Origin: Euryarchaeota archaeon UBA89
GTDB taxonomy: Archaea > Thermoplasmatota > Poseidoniia > Poseidoniales > Thalassarchaeaceae
Reading direction: 5' to 3'
Length of the DNA stretch: 15,050 nucleotides
NCBI GenBank assembly: GCA_002495525.1
Contig: DAFS01000018.1
Coordinates: 1-15,050 of the forward strand
The translations under genes and the position numbers were made by a program. The notes under the pieces were generated by a model. The model saw only the letters and a list, made by a program, of their open reading frames with translations, was not told the DNA's origin and made no database searches. Shown piece after piece: positions 9,101 through 14,961 of this stretch. The stretch's first letter is position 1; every line of letters begins with the position of its first letter.

Positions 9101-12100
9101 AGTGGAACTTTAACTTCAAGTAATGGAAGTGCTATTATAGACAGGCAAGGAAATACTTTGGCTCCTAGCCTTATTTTTGCTATCGATGGAGAAGATGATA
9201 CATTTACTGTAATAAGTAGTAATGTTGAGTTAGACGGCTCTTGGACAGCAAGTATCCGTTTAGATTTAACATTCTCTAGAGGCACTCATAATATCACAGC
9301 AACCTTCACACCAAATGTAAATTATTATCAATCCAGTACTGGTACTGGAATTTTTGATAGTAGAGGGTATTCACTTCTAACAATTGTTAGCCCACTTGAT
9401 TTAGACCCTGATAGTAGAATAGTTAGAGGTGAAGAGATGAATATCTCACTCTCACTGATTGACAATTCTGCCTTACCGGTTGACTCTGTTGTAATATCAG
9501 TAATCGTTGATGGTTTAGTTATTTCAAACGTAACTACTGATTTATCAGGATTAGCCAATGCATCAATACTTGTAGATTCTAACAGAGTTGCTGGGCCTAT
9601 GGAAATCAGTGTAATATTTTCTGGAATTGAAGGTACCACAGGACTTGTTGGTGATGAATCGGTAACTAGAGTAGTAGTACTAGCTCCGACAGTGATTGAG
9701 ATTACGGAAATCACTGGTTCTTCAATTGCAGGTGAATCTGTTACTTTCCATGGAACGTTATTGGATGAGCATGGGCAATTACTAATTGAGGACGGGGTGA
9801 GCTCAGGCGGAGTTATTCATTTGTCTATTGATGGTTCAGATGTTGGTGCTATTTACACGACTCTGAGTAATTCATCTTCAGGTAATTGGACCATTACCTA
9901 TGAACTTCCTCTAAATACTGACTTTGGTTCACATGAAGTAAAAGTGGATTTCTTTGGAGGGTTTACTTGGGTTGATCCAATGGGTCAAGGAGATTCATTA
10001 AATCCAGAGTACTATCTTCCGTCAACTTCAACTTCAATTTTTAATGTGACTCAGACCTCCCAAGTGGTCTTGACAACACCTCCTGGCGAAATTGATCGTA
10101 ATCAATTACTTGTGATTGAAGGTATGCTAACAGATGGTGCAGGACGTGCACTTCCTAATAGGGGCCTTTCGGTATATATGAATGATCAACTATTGACTGG
10201 TTTAGACGTAGATTCAGATGGTAATTTTAGTCTTTTCATACCAGTTCCTTCTGATATGCCATTAGGTCCCAGAATTGTTAAGATTGTATTTGAGGGTGAA
10301 GAATTTATCCTTTCCTCAAACTCATCATCAGTATTCATAGTCTATTCATCTACTGAGGTTTTCATATCAGAACCAAGTGCTGTGGCAGTTGGAGATAATT
10401 TACTATTACAAGGGAATGTAAAAGATAATCTTCCAAATGGTTATCTCTCGAATCATTCTCTTGAGATATTTATCGACGGTGTATTAGTTGGTATTACTTC
10501 AAGCGATGAACAGGGCGATTGGTCGTTAAATTGGGTAGTTTCAGAGTTCCTGGATGTGGGTGAACATACTATCACTGTTAAGGCCCCACAACAAGGATAC
10601 TATCGTGAAGGTGTTACTGAAACAAATCTCACTATTGCATATCATTCCGGAATTACCTTACAGGTCGAGTCAAGTATTGTTACTCGCGGAGGCCAATGGA
10701 ACTTTACTGGAAGACTGTATGATGCTGATTCCGAAGGTCTTCCCGGGCTAGAAGGTCGAGAAATTATTATTTATCTGGATGGTGAAGAGATTGGAAAGAC
10801 AAATACTCTTGCTAATGGTTTCTATGAGTTTGAACATATTTTAGGATACTCCATCGATAGGGGTCAACATGAAATTCTAGTCATGTTTTCTGGAGAAACC
10901 TATTACCTGCCAGTAAGCTATAACATGTCTGTTTACGTTAGATCAGATATTGAAATCGAGATACTGTGGATTTCTGAAACTATAATTAGGAGTGATGTAG
11001 AACACCCAATTAAAATCGAAGGTAGAATTTTAGAAATCGGTGGCGGAGGAAATGTTGTCCAGGACATGGTTGTCACTTTACACTGGCTAACGGATGGCCC
11101 TGAGAATGCTAACATACAATGGGATGAATCAACGGGTCATTTCAGAATACAATCAAATGCTCATTATCCAATGCCTCCGGGGCCTATCGACTTAGTTGTA
11201 AAAATTGAATCAGATAGTGCAAGATTCCTTAACGGTGGTTCTAAAGATTTGTCTGTTTCAATAATGGTCCCCGTAAATTTCAAGTTCACACCTGAAAATA
11301 TTAAGCTGGATAAAGATGTAAGAATAATAAGAGGTACAGTAAATGTCACATCTACGGATTCATTTGAGCCCGTTGCAAATATTTCAATGTCTGCTTCATT
11401 AATTAATTCCTCTTCGGGGCAGACACATTTTAGAGTAATAGAGATGACCGATGAAGATGGTCTGTTTACTTATGAGTTTAAGTCAATTGAAGGTTTACCT
11501 ACACTCTGGGACAGAGATTTCTGGGGTGAATTAAGTATTAACTTCTATACCGACTCTTTATTCATTGATCCTTCGAATAGAACTTGGTTAGCTACTCAAC
11601 AAAATCAAAATCCTCATGTAACTATTGAGTATGAAGTCACGGAAGATTCTTCCATAATACAATCGTTACTCTATGGGTCAATAATATTAATCGTATTAAT
11701 TGGAATGTTAGGGAGCGGTTTGTATTATCAACGTAGAAGAAGTGCCACAATAGATGAATTAGCAGGTATCTTTAGTTATACTGCGGAACTTTTGGCGGCT
11801 GGGGATGAGTTTAGAGAAGCAATTTACAATTGCTATGAAAGTCTTTGTCAGATATTAATGAGTCGAGGATTCTTACGTAGAGACTTTGAAACAGTTAGAG
11901 AGTTTGAGATAGCAATTAGGTCTGCTTTGCCAATTAGCGAACAGTCATTAGTTTCTTTAGATAGAATTTTTGAGGAAGCTAGATATTCAAGCCATGTTCT
12001 AGGAGAAGGTCACCGTCAAAATGCACAAATCGCAGTTAATGCTGTTTTACAGGAAATTGATCAATTACAAGATATCCCAGTCAGAGATGATTATGTTTCA

Positions 12101-12127
12101 ATGGAAGATGAAGAATTAACGAAATAA
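3173..12127 (+). CDS. Giant surface transglutaminase-like protein with TSP3-like calcium repeats, Ig-like stalk and C-terminal DUF4129
   Basis: About 2984 residues from the TTG start (GTG 3146 would give 2993). Order of parts: basic and hydrophobic signal segment (KRRSACLFTMIMLLASYSA, residues about 17-35); aspartate-rich DxDxDG repeats at about 47-734; an accessory region carrying WRWHTYDYYTG (about 754-764); a transglutaminase-like core with GSCEQFATVF (Cys966), SHFTTWVEV (His1006) and GWVPFEACPP (Glu1032 where Asp is usual); about 1750 residues of Ig-like modules; a membrane helix at about 2832-2852 (LLYGSIILIVLIGMLGSGLYY) followed by QRRR; and a DUF4129 domain at about 2880-2960 (YNCYESLCQILMSRGFLR, then EEARYSSH). 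Known TgpA-type proteins join a transglutaminase core, a membrane helix and DUF4129, so the ectodomain should be outside and DUF4129 in the cytoplasm. Transglutaminase-like papain folds can crosslink, cleave or modify peptides; which reaction applies here is unknown. About 90 N-glycosylation sequons are present. No MoxR, DUF58 or other usual partner of such proteins lies in the window. The stop codon overlaps the convergent gene by 12 bp. Confidence 0.93.
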   Translation: MQSVSLISADKELLSKRRSACLFTMIMLLASYSAIEFGSWEALATTDDDGDGLTYGLEFIINTQPQDWDSDNDGLPDGWEWQYGLDPLSPTDINGSVGDPDGDAFTNLNEYLYGIPSNWDDPTTANVLDNGVWWNGTVPVRQWDEESAMQFIQGTGSDGVDEDPVGNICFNTFDDDKDGLVDNFDPDGDGDADCSSDDDDGDGLIDEDPDGWDTDGDGMPDGWEVANNLDPTSASNVDGTYGDPDGDGLINLYEYVNPTWGTRNGSTTPPTQYFRPGPNNMTATESPCNPILGLGPGGCAIFTAEVDSITQTDPNNNDTDGDGLNDSYEALILLTDPTAVDTDSDGISDGVEVNAAYGDPPQASDPRNNNTDGDQFDDGEEDLNGNGVVDSNETDPTRIEDVGDFDNDGIDNWEENLTCTRWDIADTDGGGVDDGDELAVGHQTDPCVSEIVIIKSIVSWDAPSLSLLLNDTTELDPEPSDWRQETAPMAFYELINGSTVGFRYGSIDGNELKEVDVSLPSTAVSVLFTNHSWCWDTSPQPSEPHCDDDYFDTDGDGLADWEELLATWGQPTNPNLVDTDGDGVDDLSEILNQTDPSEPCSNLLDSDEDGLNNYFENTTGCDLIFGFGGNGTVDTYFTLWDDADTDDGGVTDGQEYLDGTNPQNNSEDDLNPLDTDGDGIPDTIEQAIGLDWLNPDTDGGGIPDGDECGPDFWSLNCNGSVSNPWDPSDDIDPNMLMFIAENSTSVDLNITNYWRWHTYDYYTGVSFGVNTTLVGGTPIVSDIGSKQGVAHESFWIGNSTNDWTITYLSGAEIDPGGELIVPYNTVNWTSWSDSGAILNFSNYTRDIGVSLLSVDQIFISSPDVFFNPQVRENTTIFLGSDYGKDLPPSYIFRQSAVPLSITQAVLAESGAFSAWEKVEAIQNFLINGNNTTTFLRNNDPIVPNGFSDVENDLTHYILNNTKEGSCEQFATVFTVMLRHAGFSARKVTGFSGGDWNGKSYEVYGSHFTTWVEVQMQTNQNQGNVTLGWVPFEACPPQKLLEVVDEEWGPNTFDRDLSGSDMWLNGTLRFIDNLTSAENVSLNLYLVPGNETDLVPGSAANSDYLVATGSTDDNGTFELSGKPLLPIKPGYGALVLQIFEKAYVGSQGISFSWRINITDDANTSFSSPPPVNQPMLGVGVNSSVTGYLRLENPPNSDISLIDNLQVILNYTTSIDGPVSMISNIGTGGYYEFDIPISESEPLGLINASISFLGWHEMDLNNASNPSYHIRPHTDNFLFNVTPAPNLTVTLEGVDLNNSFLDIDSLIFLNGTVLSYGDTPEALNGTLYLQMRRASVSGPFETLKTWYLNSSNWTSSPGQFNVSWLFSGDNVSIPSGPVEVKIQFDAEGLFANDQVNYLTEHGIRSNITFSYELVPQSRGNQAAVEVFLTDHTNTSLSSFLGTYVLDFNGTSVWNISDPDVPRITPAWVPEATAQAGDYSWILNFSGSTWLNPASIVDSVRIQGQSNAVVNLGSEWTPRGTSNWVSGVAQDRNLGTPVIANNSSVTAQLLVPSDLPPLPDGSPSPDTVIRLGGGFINPLNGEYNISFSMPGEIASGVYELRVFLDYTINPPTGGEYYKVSDADSINAGIQTEMIVESTPPSLIVIAGETMQINATITDIADGSPISDIFADVIFDSGGSLQQTLQSGLTLSDGIVTFTPIIPADTPPGFYNVSIIAPDDILDNITDDDAGRWLGNQSTSNLTVQVSSSISLDPFPIEVTAGSTFSISGQVLDAVDSNRTVDGPMAIEVFFLNDLSETLVTNHITSNNGSFNITVPTDPLGDGVSSGIKTVIVSVVEGSTPFYLTGTGNDTILVRGVTTFIDKSPIINTVVERGSNVTLTARIVESSNGDIPLEGLGVSAIFHDTWLNEVNSSSQGLVNFTFFIPDTHPLGQIDTIFYFNGSSTLHGTLTLISTITVRSSTLITVDNITDNPAAGELFNVSGTLTSSNGSAIIDRQGNTLAPSLIFAIDGEDDTFTVISSNVELDGSWTASIRLDLTFSRGTHNITATFTPNVNYYQSSTGTGIFDSRGYSLLTIVSPLDLDPDSRIVRGEEMNISLSLIDNSALPVDSVVISVIVDGLVISNVTTDLSGLANASILVDSNRVAGPMEISVIFSGIEGTTGLVGDESVTRVVVLAPTVIEITEITGSSIAGESVTFHGTLLDEHGQLLIEDGVSSGGVIHLSIDGSDVGAIYTTLSNSSSGNWTITYELPLNTDFGSHEVKVDFFGGFTWVDPMGQGDSLNPEYYLPSTSTSIFNVTQTSQVVLTTPPGEIDRNQLLVIEGMLTDGAGRALPNRGLSVYMNDQLLTGLDVDSDGNFSLFIPVPSDMPLGPRIVKIVFEGEEFILSSNSSSVFIVYSSTEVFISEPSAVAVGDNLLLQGNVKDNLPNGYLSNHSLEIFIDGVLVGITSSDEQGDWSLNWVVSEFLDVGEHTITVKAPQQGYYREGVTETNLTIAYHSGITLQVESSIVTRGGQWNFTGRLYDADSEGLPGLEGREIIIYLDGEEIGKTNTLANGFYEFEHILGYSIDRGQHEILVMFSGETYYLPVSYNMSVYVRSDIEIEILWISETIIRSDVEHPIKIEGRILEIGGGGNVVQDMVVTLHWLTDGPENANIQWDESTGHFRIQSNAHYPMPPGPIDLVVKIESDSARFLNGGSKDLSVSIMVPVNFKFTPENIKLDKDVRIIRGTVNVTSTDSFEPVANISMSASLINSSSGQTHFRVIEMTDEDGLFTYEFKSIEGLPTLWDRDFWGELSINFYTDSLFIDPSNRTWLATQQNQNPHVTIEYEVTEDSSIIQSLLYGSIILIVLIGMLGSGLYYQRRRSATIDELAGIFSYTAELLAAGDEFREAIYNCYESLCQILMSRGFLRRDFETVREFEIAIRSALPISEQSLVSLDRIFEEARYSSHVLGEGHRQNAQIAVNAVLQEIDQLQDIPVRDDYVSMEDEELTK
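3311..5375 (+). repeat. Block of about 17 thrombospondin type 3-like aspartate-rich repeats (protein level)
   Basis: This part of the giant gene encodes repeated DTDGDG-type loops, for example DDDGDGLTYG, DSDNDGLPDGWEW, DTDGDGMPDGWEV, DTDGDGLNDSYEA, DTDGDGVDDLSEIL and DTDGDGIPDTIEQ. The regular D-x-D-x-D-G spacing followed by a hydrophobic residue is the calcium-coordinating pattern of TSP3 repeats. Three copies read DTDGGG or DTDDGG, losing the fifth-position carboxylate. Paired cysteines (for instance CNPILGLGPGGC and ECGPDFWSLNC) suggest disulfide stapling. Calcium binding is inferred from the motif, not shown. Confidence 0.88.
5432..6285 (+). other. Transglutaminase-like core with N-terminal accessory region (domain within the giant gene)
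   Basis: The region opens with WRWHTYDYYTG, which resembles the conserved 'WR..YD.YTG' stretch that precedes the core in TgpA-type transglutaminases. The core carries Cys966 (codon 6068-6070) in SCEQFATVFTVMLRHAGFSA, the expected helix with LRxAGxxAR-like residues. It also has His1006 (codon 6188-6190) in SHFTTWVEV and an acidic residue after GWVPF, here Glu1032 (codon 6266-6268). Cys and His are intact; the third triad position is Glu, not Asp. Confidence 0.85.
6340..11640 (+). repeat. Tandem array of about 15 Ig-like beta-sandwich modules (protein level)
   Basis: About 1750 residues of divergent modules, each near 95-125 residues. They share a pattern: a start like 'AGE..xIxGxLxD', a middle 'xxDGxxVGxTxTxxxGxWxxxxxxP', and an end 'GxHxIxVxFxGxxYYxxSxxxxxxxV'. 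The clearest adjacent units lie at about 9700-11270 (GESVTFHGTLLDEHGQ; NQLLVIEGMLTDGAGR; DNLLLQGNVKDN; GGQWNFTGRLYDADSEG; HPIKIEGRILEIGG). The array contains no cysteine and most of the protein's sequons. It probably forms an extended glycosylated stalk between the catalytic head and the membrane helix. Exact unit boundaries are approximate. Confidence 0.8.
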
Positions 12128-12592
12128 AATTTCTATAATTCCGTTCCCACTTGAGATACTACTTATCTCACAACCATTTGGCATTATGAAACTTCTAAAT
12201 ATCCCTCCGTTAATACTTGCAGAAATTATCCGAACAATTTGATTCTCGTTTTCAACTCTACTTTGGATAACCATATCATTCGAAGAATGAATTTTTATTG
12301 GAAGAGAAATTCCCTTTTCATCCATTTCTCCATCAAATTCATTCAATAAATCTTCTGTAGATAGCAGTCCTCTATTCTTGCTTTTTGCATCCTCTATTTT
12401 TGAACTAATATCTGCCATTATTCCCATATGTTCATTTCTAACTTCAGATAAATGTGGGAGGTTCTTAATGAAATCTTTATGTAAGTTCTGTGCATTTGTA
12501 TCCAAACCATTTGTGGAGAGTTGAGAATGATGTTTAATATTTGATTCTCGATCAAGAATTTCAATCTCATGTCTTTGCCACGTAAGTTCCAT
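12116..12592 (-). CDS. Small protein with a possible degenerate Hsp20/alpha-crystallin-like C-terminus
   Basis: 158 residues, not firmly recognised. The first ~90 residues are charged and probably helical (QRHEIEILDRESNIKHHSQL; KDFIKNLPHLSEVRNEH). The last ~60 are beta-rich. The end, FRSFIMPNG...I..ISSGNGIIEILFR (132-158), resembles the closing strands of the small heat-shock fold, where families show 'R.f.LP..vd...i.A...nGvL.i..p'. The preceding part of the domain is shorter than a standard alpha-crystallin domain, so this may be a degenerate copy or a chance resemblance. The ATG at 12592 has only AAGG nearby and no well-spaced binding site. It begins 37 bases after the helicase stop on the same strand, so co-transcription is likely. 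Its stop codon lies inside the last codons of the giant gene, overlapping by 12 bp. It is soluble, with no signal peptide or membrane segment. Confidence 0.75.
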   Translation of the reverse strand: MELTWQRHEIEILDRESNIKHHSQLSTNGLDTNAQNLHKDFIKNLPHLSEVRNEHMGIMADISSKIEDAKSKNRGLLSTEDLLNEFDGEMDEKGISLPIKIHSSNDMVIQSRVENENQIVRIISASINGGIFRSFIMPNGCEISSISSGNGIIEILFR

Positions 12593-12629
12593 GACCTTTC
12601 GAAACTACCATCGCGGATGAACCCGTCGT

Positions 12630-14660
12630 TTATTCTCTCTCTGTAGCAGGTTCAGGATTTCTCTTAAAGAAATTCTTTGTCAGTCTTCCAGTTCTATTAT
12701 CATCTGGTGACTCAAAAATATTCACATTAACAGGAAGGCAATTTCTAAATTGCCTCATCATTATTCTTTTCTCAAGTAATATCACAATAGCTCTATCTGC
12801 TGACTTTCTAATAGGTCTCCCTAATGCCTGTAATATGCTGTTAATCGCAGGCTGAGTACTCGTGTATCTCCAAGCTTTATTATTTCCAAATCTTTCCACA
12901 TAATAATCTTTCAAAGCATCCTGTCTAGCGCTCGGAGGAGCTAGGGGGAGTCCTAAACAGATTACAGCATCTAGTATGTTATTTGGATAATCTACACCTT
13001 CTGCTAACTTACCACTCAGAACACCTGCTAACAGAACCTTTCTCTGATTTCTTCTTTCATCAAGTAATTCATCAACTATCCCATTGACTCGACTTTTAGA
13101 CATTCTTTTCTCTTCATCTATAATTTTGATATGTCCTGGTAACCAGTTTGCATCCCCTAATATGTCATCCATTAATGCATAACTTGGAGAGAAAAAAGCA
13201 ACATGCCCAGGAGTATTCATGATTACTGCTAGAATATGATCACGGATTTTTTCTGTATTCTTCTGATTTCTTTCTGTATATTTGGTCGTTACATCTTTAG
13301 CAACTAAGATAGGTCTCCTATCAGCTAAAAATGGTGAATCATATTCGGTCATAATTATTTTTCGTGCCCTAGGTATCTGTAGTAAATCTGCATACATTTC
13401 TGGCGGGAAAAGCGTACCTGACATTAGTATTGCACCACTAGTATCTGTAAAAATTGGTCCACTTATAACTCCTGGATCCAATAGAAAGCTCCTGACTCTA
13501 CCCTCTTCTCCAAGTAAATCGAAGACCAGTACTAAAGCATTATTATGTAAATATTCTAACGTAATCGCAAGTAAATCAGCAAGCCTAGTACTAGCTGTTT
13601 CTTTTTCATCATCATCATCATCTTGGTCAACCTTGACTCTACGTAATTGAATAATTAATTTTCTTAGGATAGAAAAATTATTATCAATTTTAACATTTAT
13701 CTCTTCATTAAGTATGGAATCTATCTCTCCTATGAAGTCTACAGTAGATATTTTCATATCTTTTTTACCTGATTTTATCAAATCACTTTCTTTCTTTTTA
13801 TACCAAATTTTCATCTGTTTTTCTAATTTCCTCATTTGTCTAAGAGCCCCTTTGATACCCGATATATCGTGATTATCATGCATTTCCGATAAATCAAGTC
13901 TCTTTATTTCCTGTTCTTTTGAACCAAGGTATTCATCAATCTCCAATCGAGAATCTCGAAAGATTTTGATAATCGCTCTTCTTTCAAGTCCGTTTCTTAT
14001 TCTGTCGGGTAGGTTATGCGCCTCATCAACAACCAATATACAATTTTCTAAATCTATTTTCATTGCAGATAATGAACTCTCACTCACATTTTCAACAAAA
14101 ACATGGTTATAATCGCAAATTAAGATATCACATTCCCTTACTGCCGATCTGGAGGCTGTCCAGGAACAAATTTTCTTTTTCCTTCCTATTTTTATCACTT
14201 CGTCAACATGTTTTGGACTTTGTAAAATTAGGTCTTTTAGGTCATCTCTTCTTTTCTGTTTACTTCCTTCAACGATATTATCTTCACAAGAGCATTTCCC
14301 AGTAATTTTATCAACTTCTTCACACATAGATTCTCTACCAATAATATCTACTACTTTGACATCAGGTATATCATGGGATAATTTAGAATTGATACTTTTT
14401 ATTGTCTCAACTACTATCTTATGTTGTGATTGTCTCCCTGTTAAAAATAAAACTTGTTTAGGAAAATCACTATTTCTAGCAATTTCTATTGCAGCAGCTA
14501 ATGAAGCGGCTGTTTTTCCAATCCCAGTAGGTGCTGCTGCAAAAAGAAACCCTTTTTCCTCTAAGGCAATAATTCCTTCTGTAATCATTTTTTCTTGGGC
14601 ACTTCTCAATTTATCATGGGCGACAAAACTGCCGAACCGGATGTTGTCAGCCTGTACCAT
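12630..14660 (-). CDS. Rad3/XPD-DinG family superfamily 2 DNA helicase with Fe-S cysteine pattern
   Basis: 676 residues, a cytoplasmic ATP-dependent helicase expected to unwind DNA 5' to 3' in repair or recombination. Motifs in order: LRSAQEKM (18-25, Q-like region); Walker A AAPTGIGKT with Lys49; four cysteines C113, C123, C125 and C165 in the place of the family's 4Fe-4S domain; CDYNHVF (182-188); DEAH at 212-215; SGTL at 414-417; AEGVDYP at 553-559; QALGRPIR at 611-618 with Arg615 and Arg618. Between DEAH and SGTL lies a charged, helical stretch (about 225-355) that fits the Arch domain and contains an aspartate tract (DDDDDE). The length is close to archaeal XPD. The ATG at 14660 leaves the expected short lead-in to the Q-like region. 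I see no strong binding site before it (AGGT is 12 or more bases away). The family is clear, but XPD versus DinG cannot be decided by eye. The small downstream gene probably shares its transcript. Confidence 0.93.
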   Translation of the reverse strand: MVQADNIRFGSFVAHDKLRSAQEKMITEGIIALEEKGFLFAAAPTGIGKTAASLAAAIEIARNSDFPKQVLFLTGRQSQHKIVVETIKSINSKLSHDIPDVKVVDIIGRESMCEEVDKITGKCSCEDNIVEGSKQKRRDDLKDLILQSPKHVDEVIKIGRKKKICSWTASRSAVRECDILICDYNHVFVENVSESSLSAMKIDLENCILVVDEAHNLPDRIRNGLERRAIIKIFRDSRLEIDEYLGSKEQEIKRLDLSEMHDNHDISGIKGALRQMRKLEKQMKIWYKKKESDLIKSGKKDMKISTVDFIGEIDSILNEEINVKIDNNFSILRKLIIQLRRVKVDQDDDDDEKETASTRLADLLAITLEYLHNNALVLVFDLLGEEGRVRSFLLDPGVISGPIFTDTSGAILMSGTLFPPEMYADLLQIPRARKIIMTEYDSPFLADRRPILVAKDVTTKYTERNQKNTEKIRDHILAVIMNTPGHVAFFSPSYALMDDILGDANWLPGHIKIIDEEKRMSKSRVNGIVDELLDERRNQRKVLLAGVLSGKLAEGVDYPNNILDAVICLGLPLAPPSARQDALKDYYVERFGNNKAWRYTSTQPAINSILQALGRPIRKSADRAIVILLEKRIMMRQFRNCLPVNVNIFESPDDNRTGRLTKNFFKRNPEPATERE

Positions 14661-14710
14661 GAAAGTAAACCTGACAATAGAACGACCAAGAAGATTGTCT
14701 TCGTTAAGGT

Positions 14711-14733
14711 GCTCCGTACGAAAAGTACGGAGC
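14711..14733 (-). other. Perfect 9-bp inverted repeat in the helicase leader
   Basis: GCTCCGTAC and GTACGGAGC are separated by 5 bases (GAAAA on the plus strand, TTTTC on the minus). The element lies 16 bases after the 66-aa gene's stop and about 50 bases before the helicase start. No U-tract follows on either strand, so it does not look like a classic terminator. It could be a protein-binding palindrome, an mRNA processing or stability hairpin, or a weak transcription barrier. Confidence 0.6.
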
Positions 14734-14749
14734 GGTGTGTGTTTGAATT

Positions 14750-14950
14750 TTAGAGTAACTTTTCTCTGTCAGTAATTCGAGTTTTTCCGCGGGTAAATCG
14801 AGGTACTTCTTTCGCATCATATCCTACTGCATTGCTTAATTTTGCTCTACCTCTAATCCCTGAAAATCCAATAGTAATTTTTGTTTGATGCTGTTGGGTG
14901 AGGGGGCTTTTGTGCCCCCCCACATTTTTGTGCATCCCATCCTCACTCAT
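14750..14950 (-). CDS. Small basic protein of unknown function
   Basis: 66 residues beginning MSEDGMHKNVGG and ending FTRGKTRITDREKLL. It is rich in Lys, Arg, His, Gly and Thr, with a central FSGIRGRAKLSNAVGYDAKE. I do not recognise the family; the composition would suit a nucleic-acid- or ribosome-associated protein, but no zinc site or known signature is visible. The open frame extends 14 codons upstream to 14992, but the ATG at 14950 is preferred because GAGGTGA ends 4 bases before it. That start also follows the upstream stop by only 4 bases, as in a translationally coupled operon. The codons for residues about 10-16 contain a run of seven G and a C-rich complement that can pair, so the 5' part of the message may be structured. 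A later start cannot be excluded. Confidence 0.6.
   Translation of the reverse strand: MSEDGMHKNVGGHKSPLTQQHQTKITIGFSGIRGRAKLSNAVGYDAKEVPRFTRGKTRITDREKLL
14902..14920 (+). other. GC-rich hairpin followed by a T-run, inside the 5' end of the 66-aa gene
   Basis: On the plus strand GGGGGC, a TTTTGT loop and GCCCCC form a 6-bp stem, with ATTTTTG following shortly after the C-run. In shape it is an intrinsic-terminator-like element for plus-strand transcription, though it lies within minus-strand coding sequence and may be incidental. On the minus strand it puts a G7 tract and hairpin just after the start codon. Confidence 0.4.
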
Positions 14951-14954
14951 TCTC

Positions 14955-14961
14955 TCACCTC
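14955..14961 (-). promoter_or_regulatory. Ribosome binding site of the 66-aa gene
   Basis: GAGGTGA on the minus strand is a strong match to the archaeal anti-Shine-Dalgarno and lies 4 bases before the ATG at 14950. It contains the TGA stop of the upstream gene, which implies translational coupling and fixes the chosen start. Confidence 0.65.

Noticed and set aside
8686..9714. Minus-strand open frames opposite the Ig-like array (up to 128 codons)
   Set aside because: Low-complexity Ser/Thr/Ile/Val sequence mirroring the coding strand, with no binding sites or known motifs.
13282..14775. Plus-strand open frames opposite the helicase
   Set aside because: The helicase motifs on the minus strand are unambiguous, and these frames are Ser/Leu-rich shadows.
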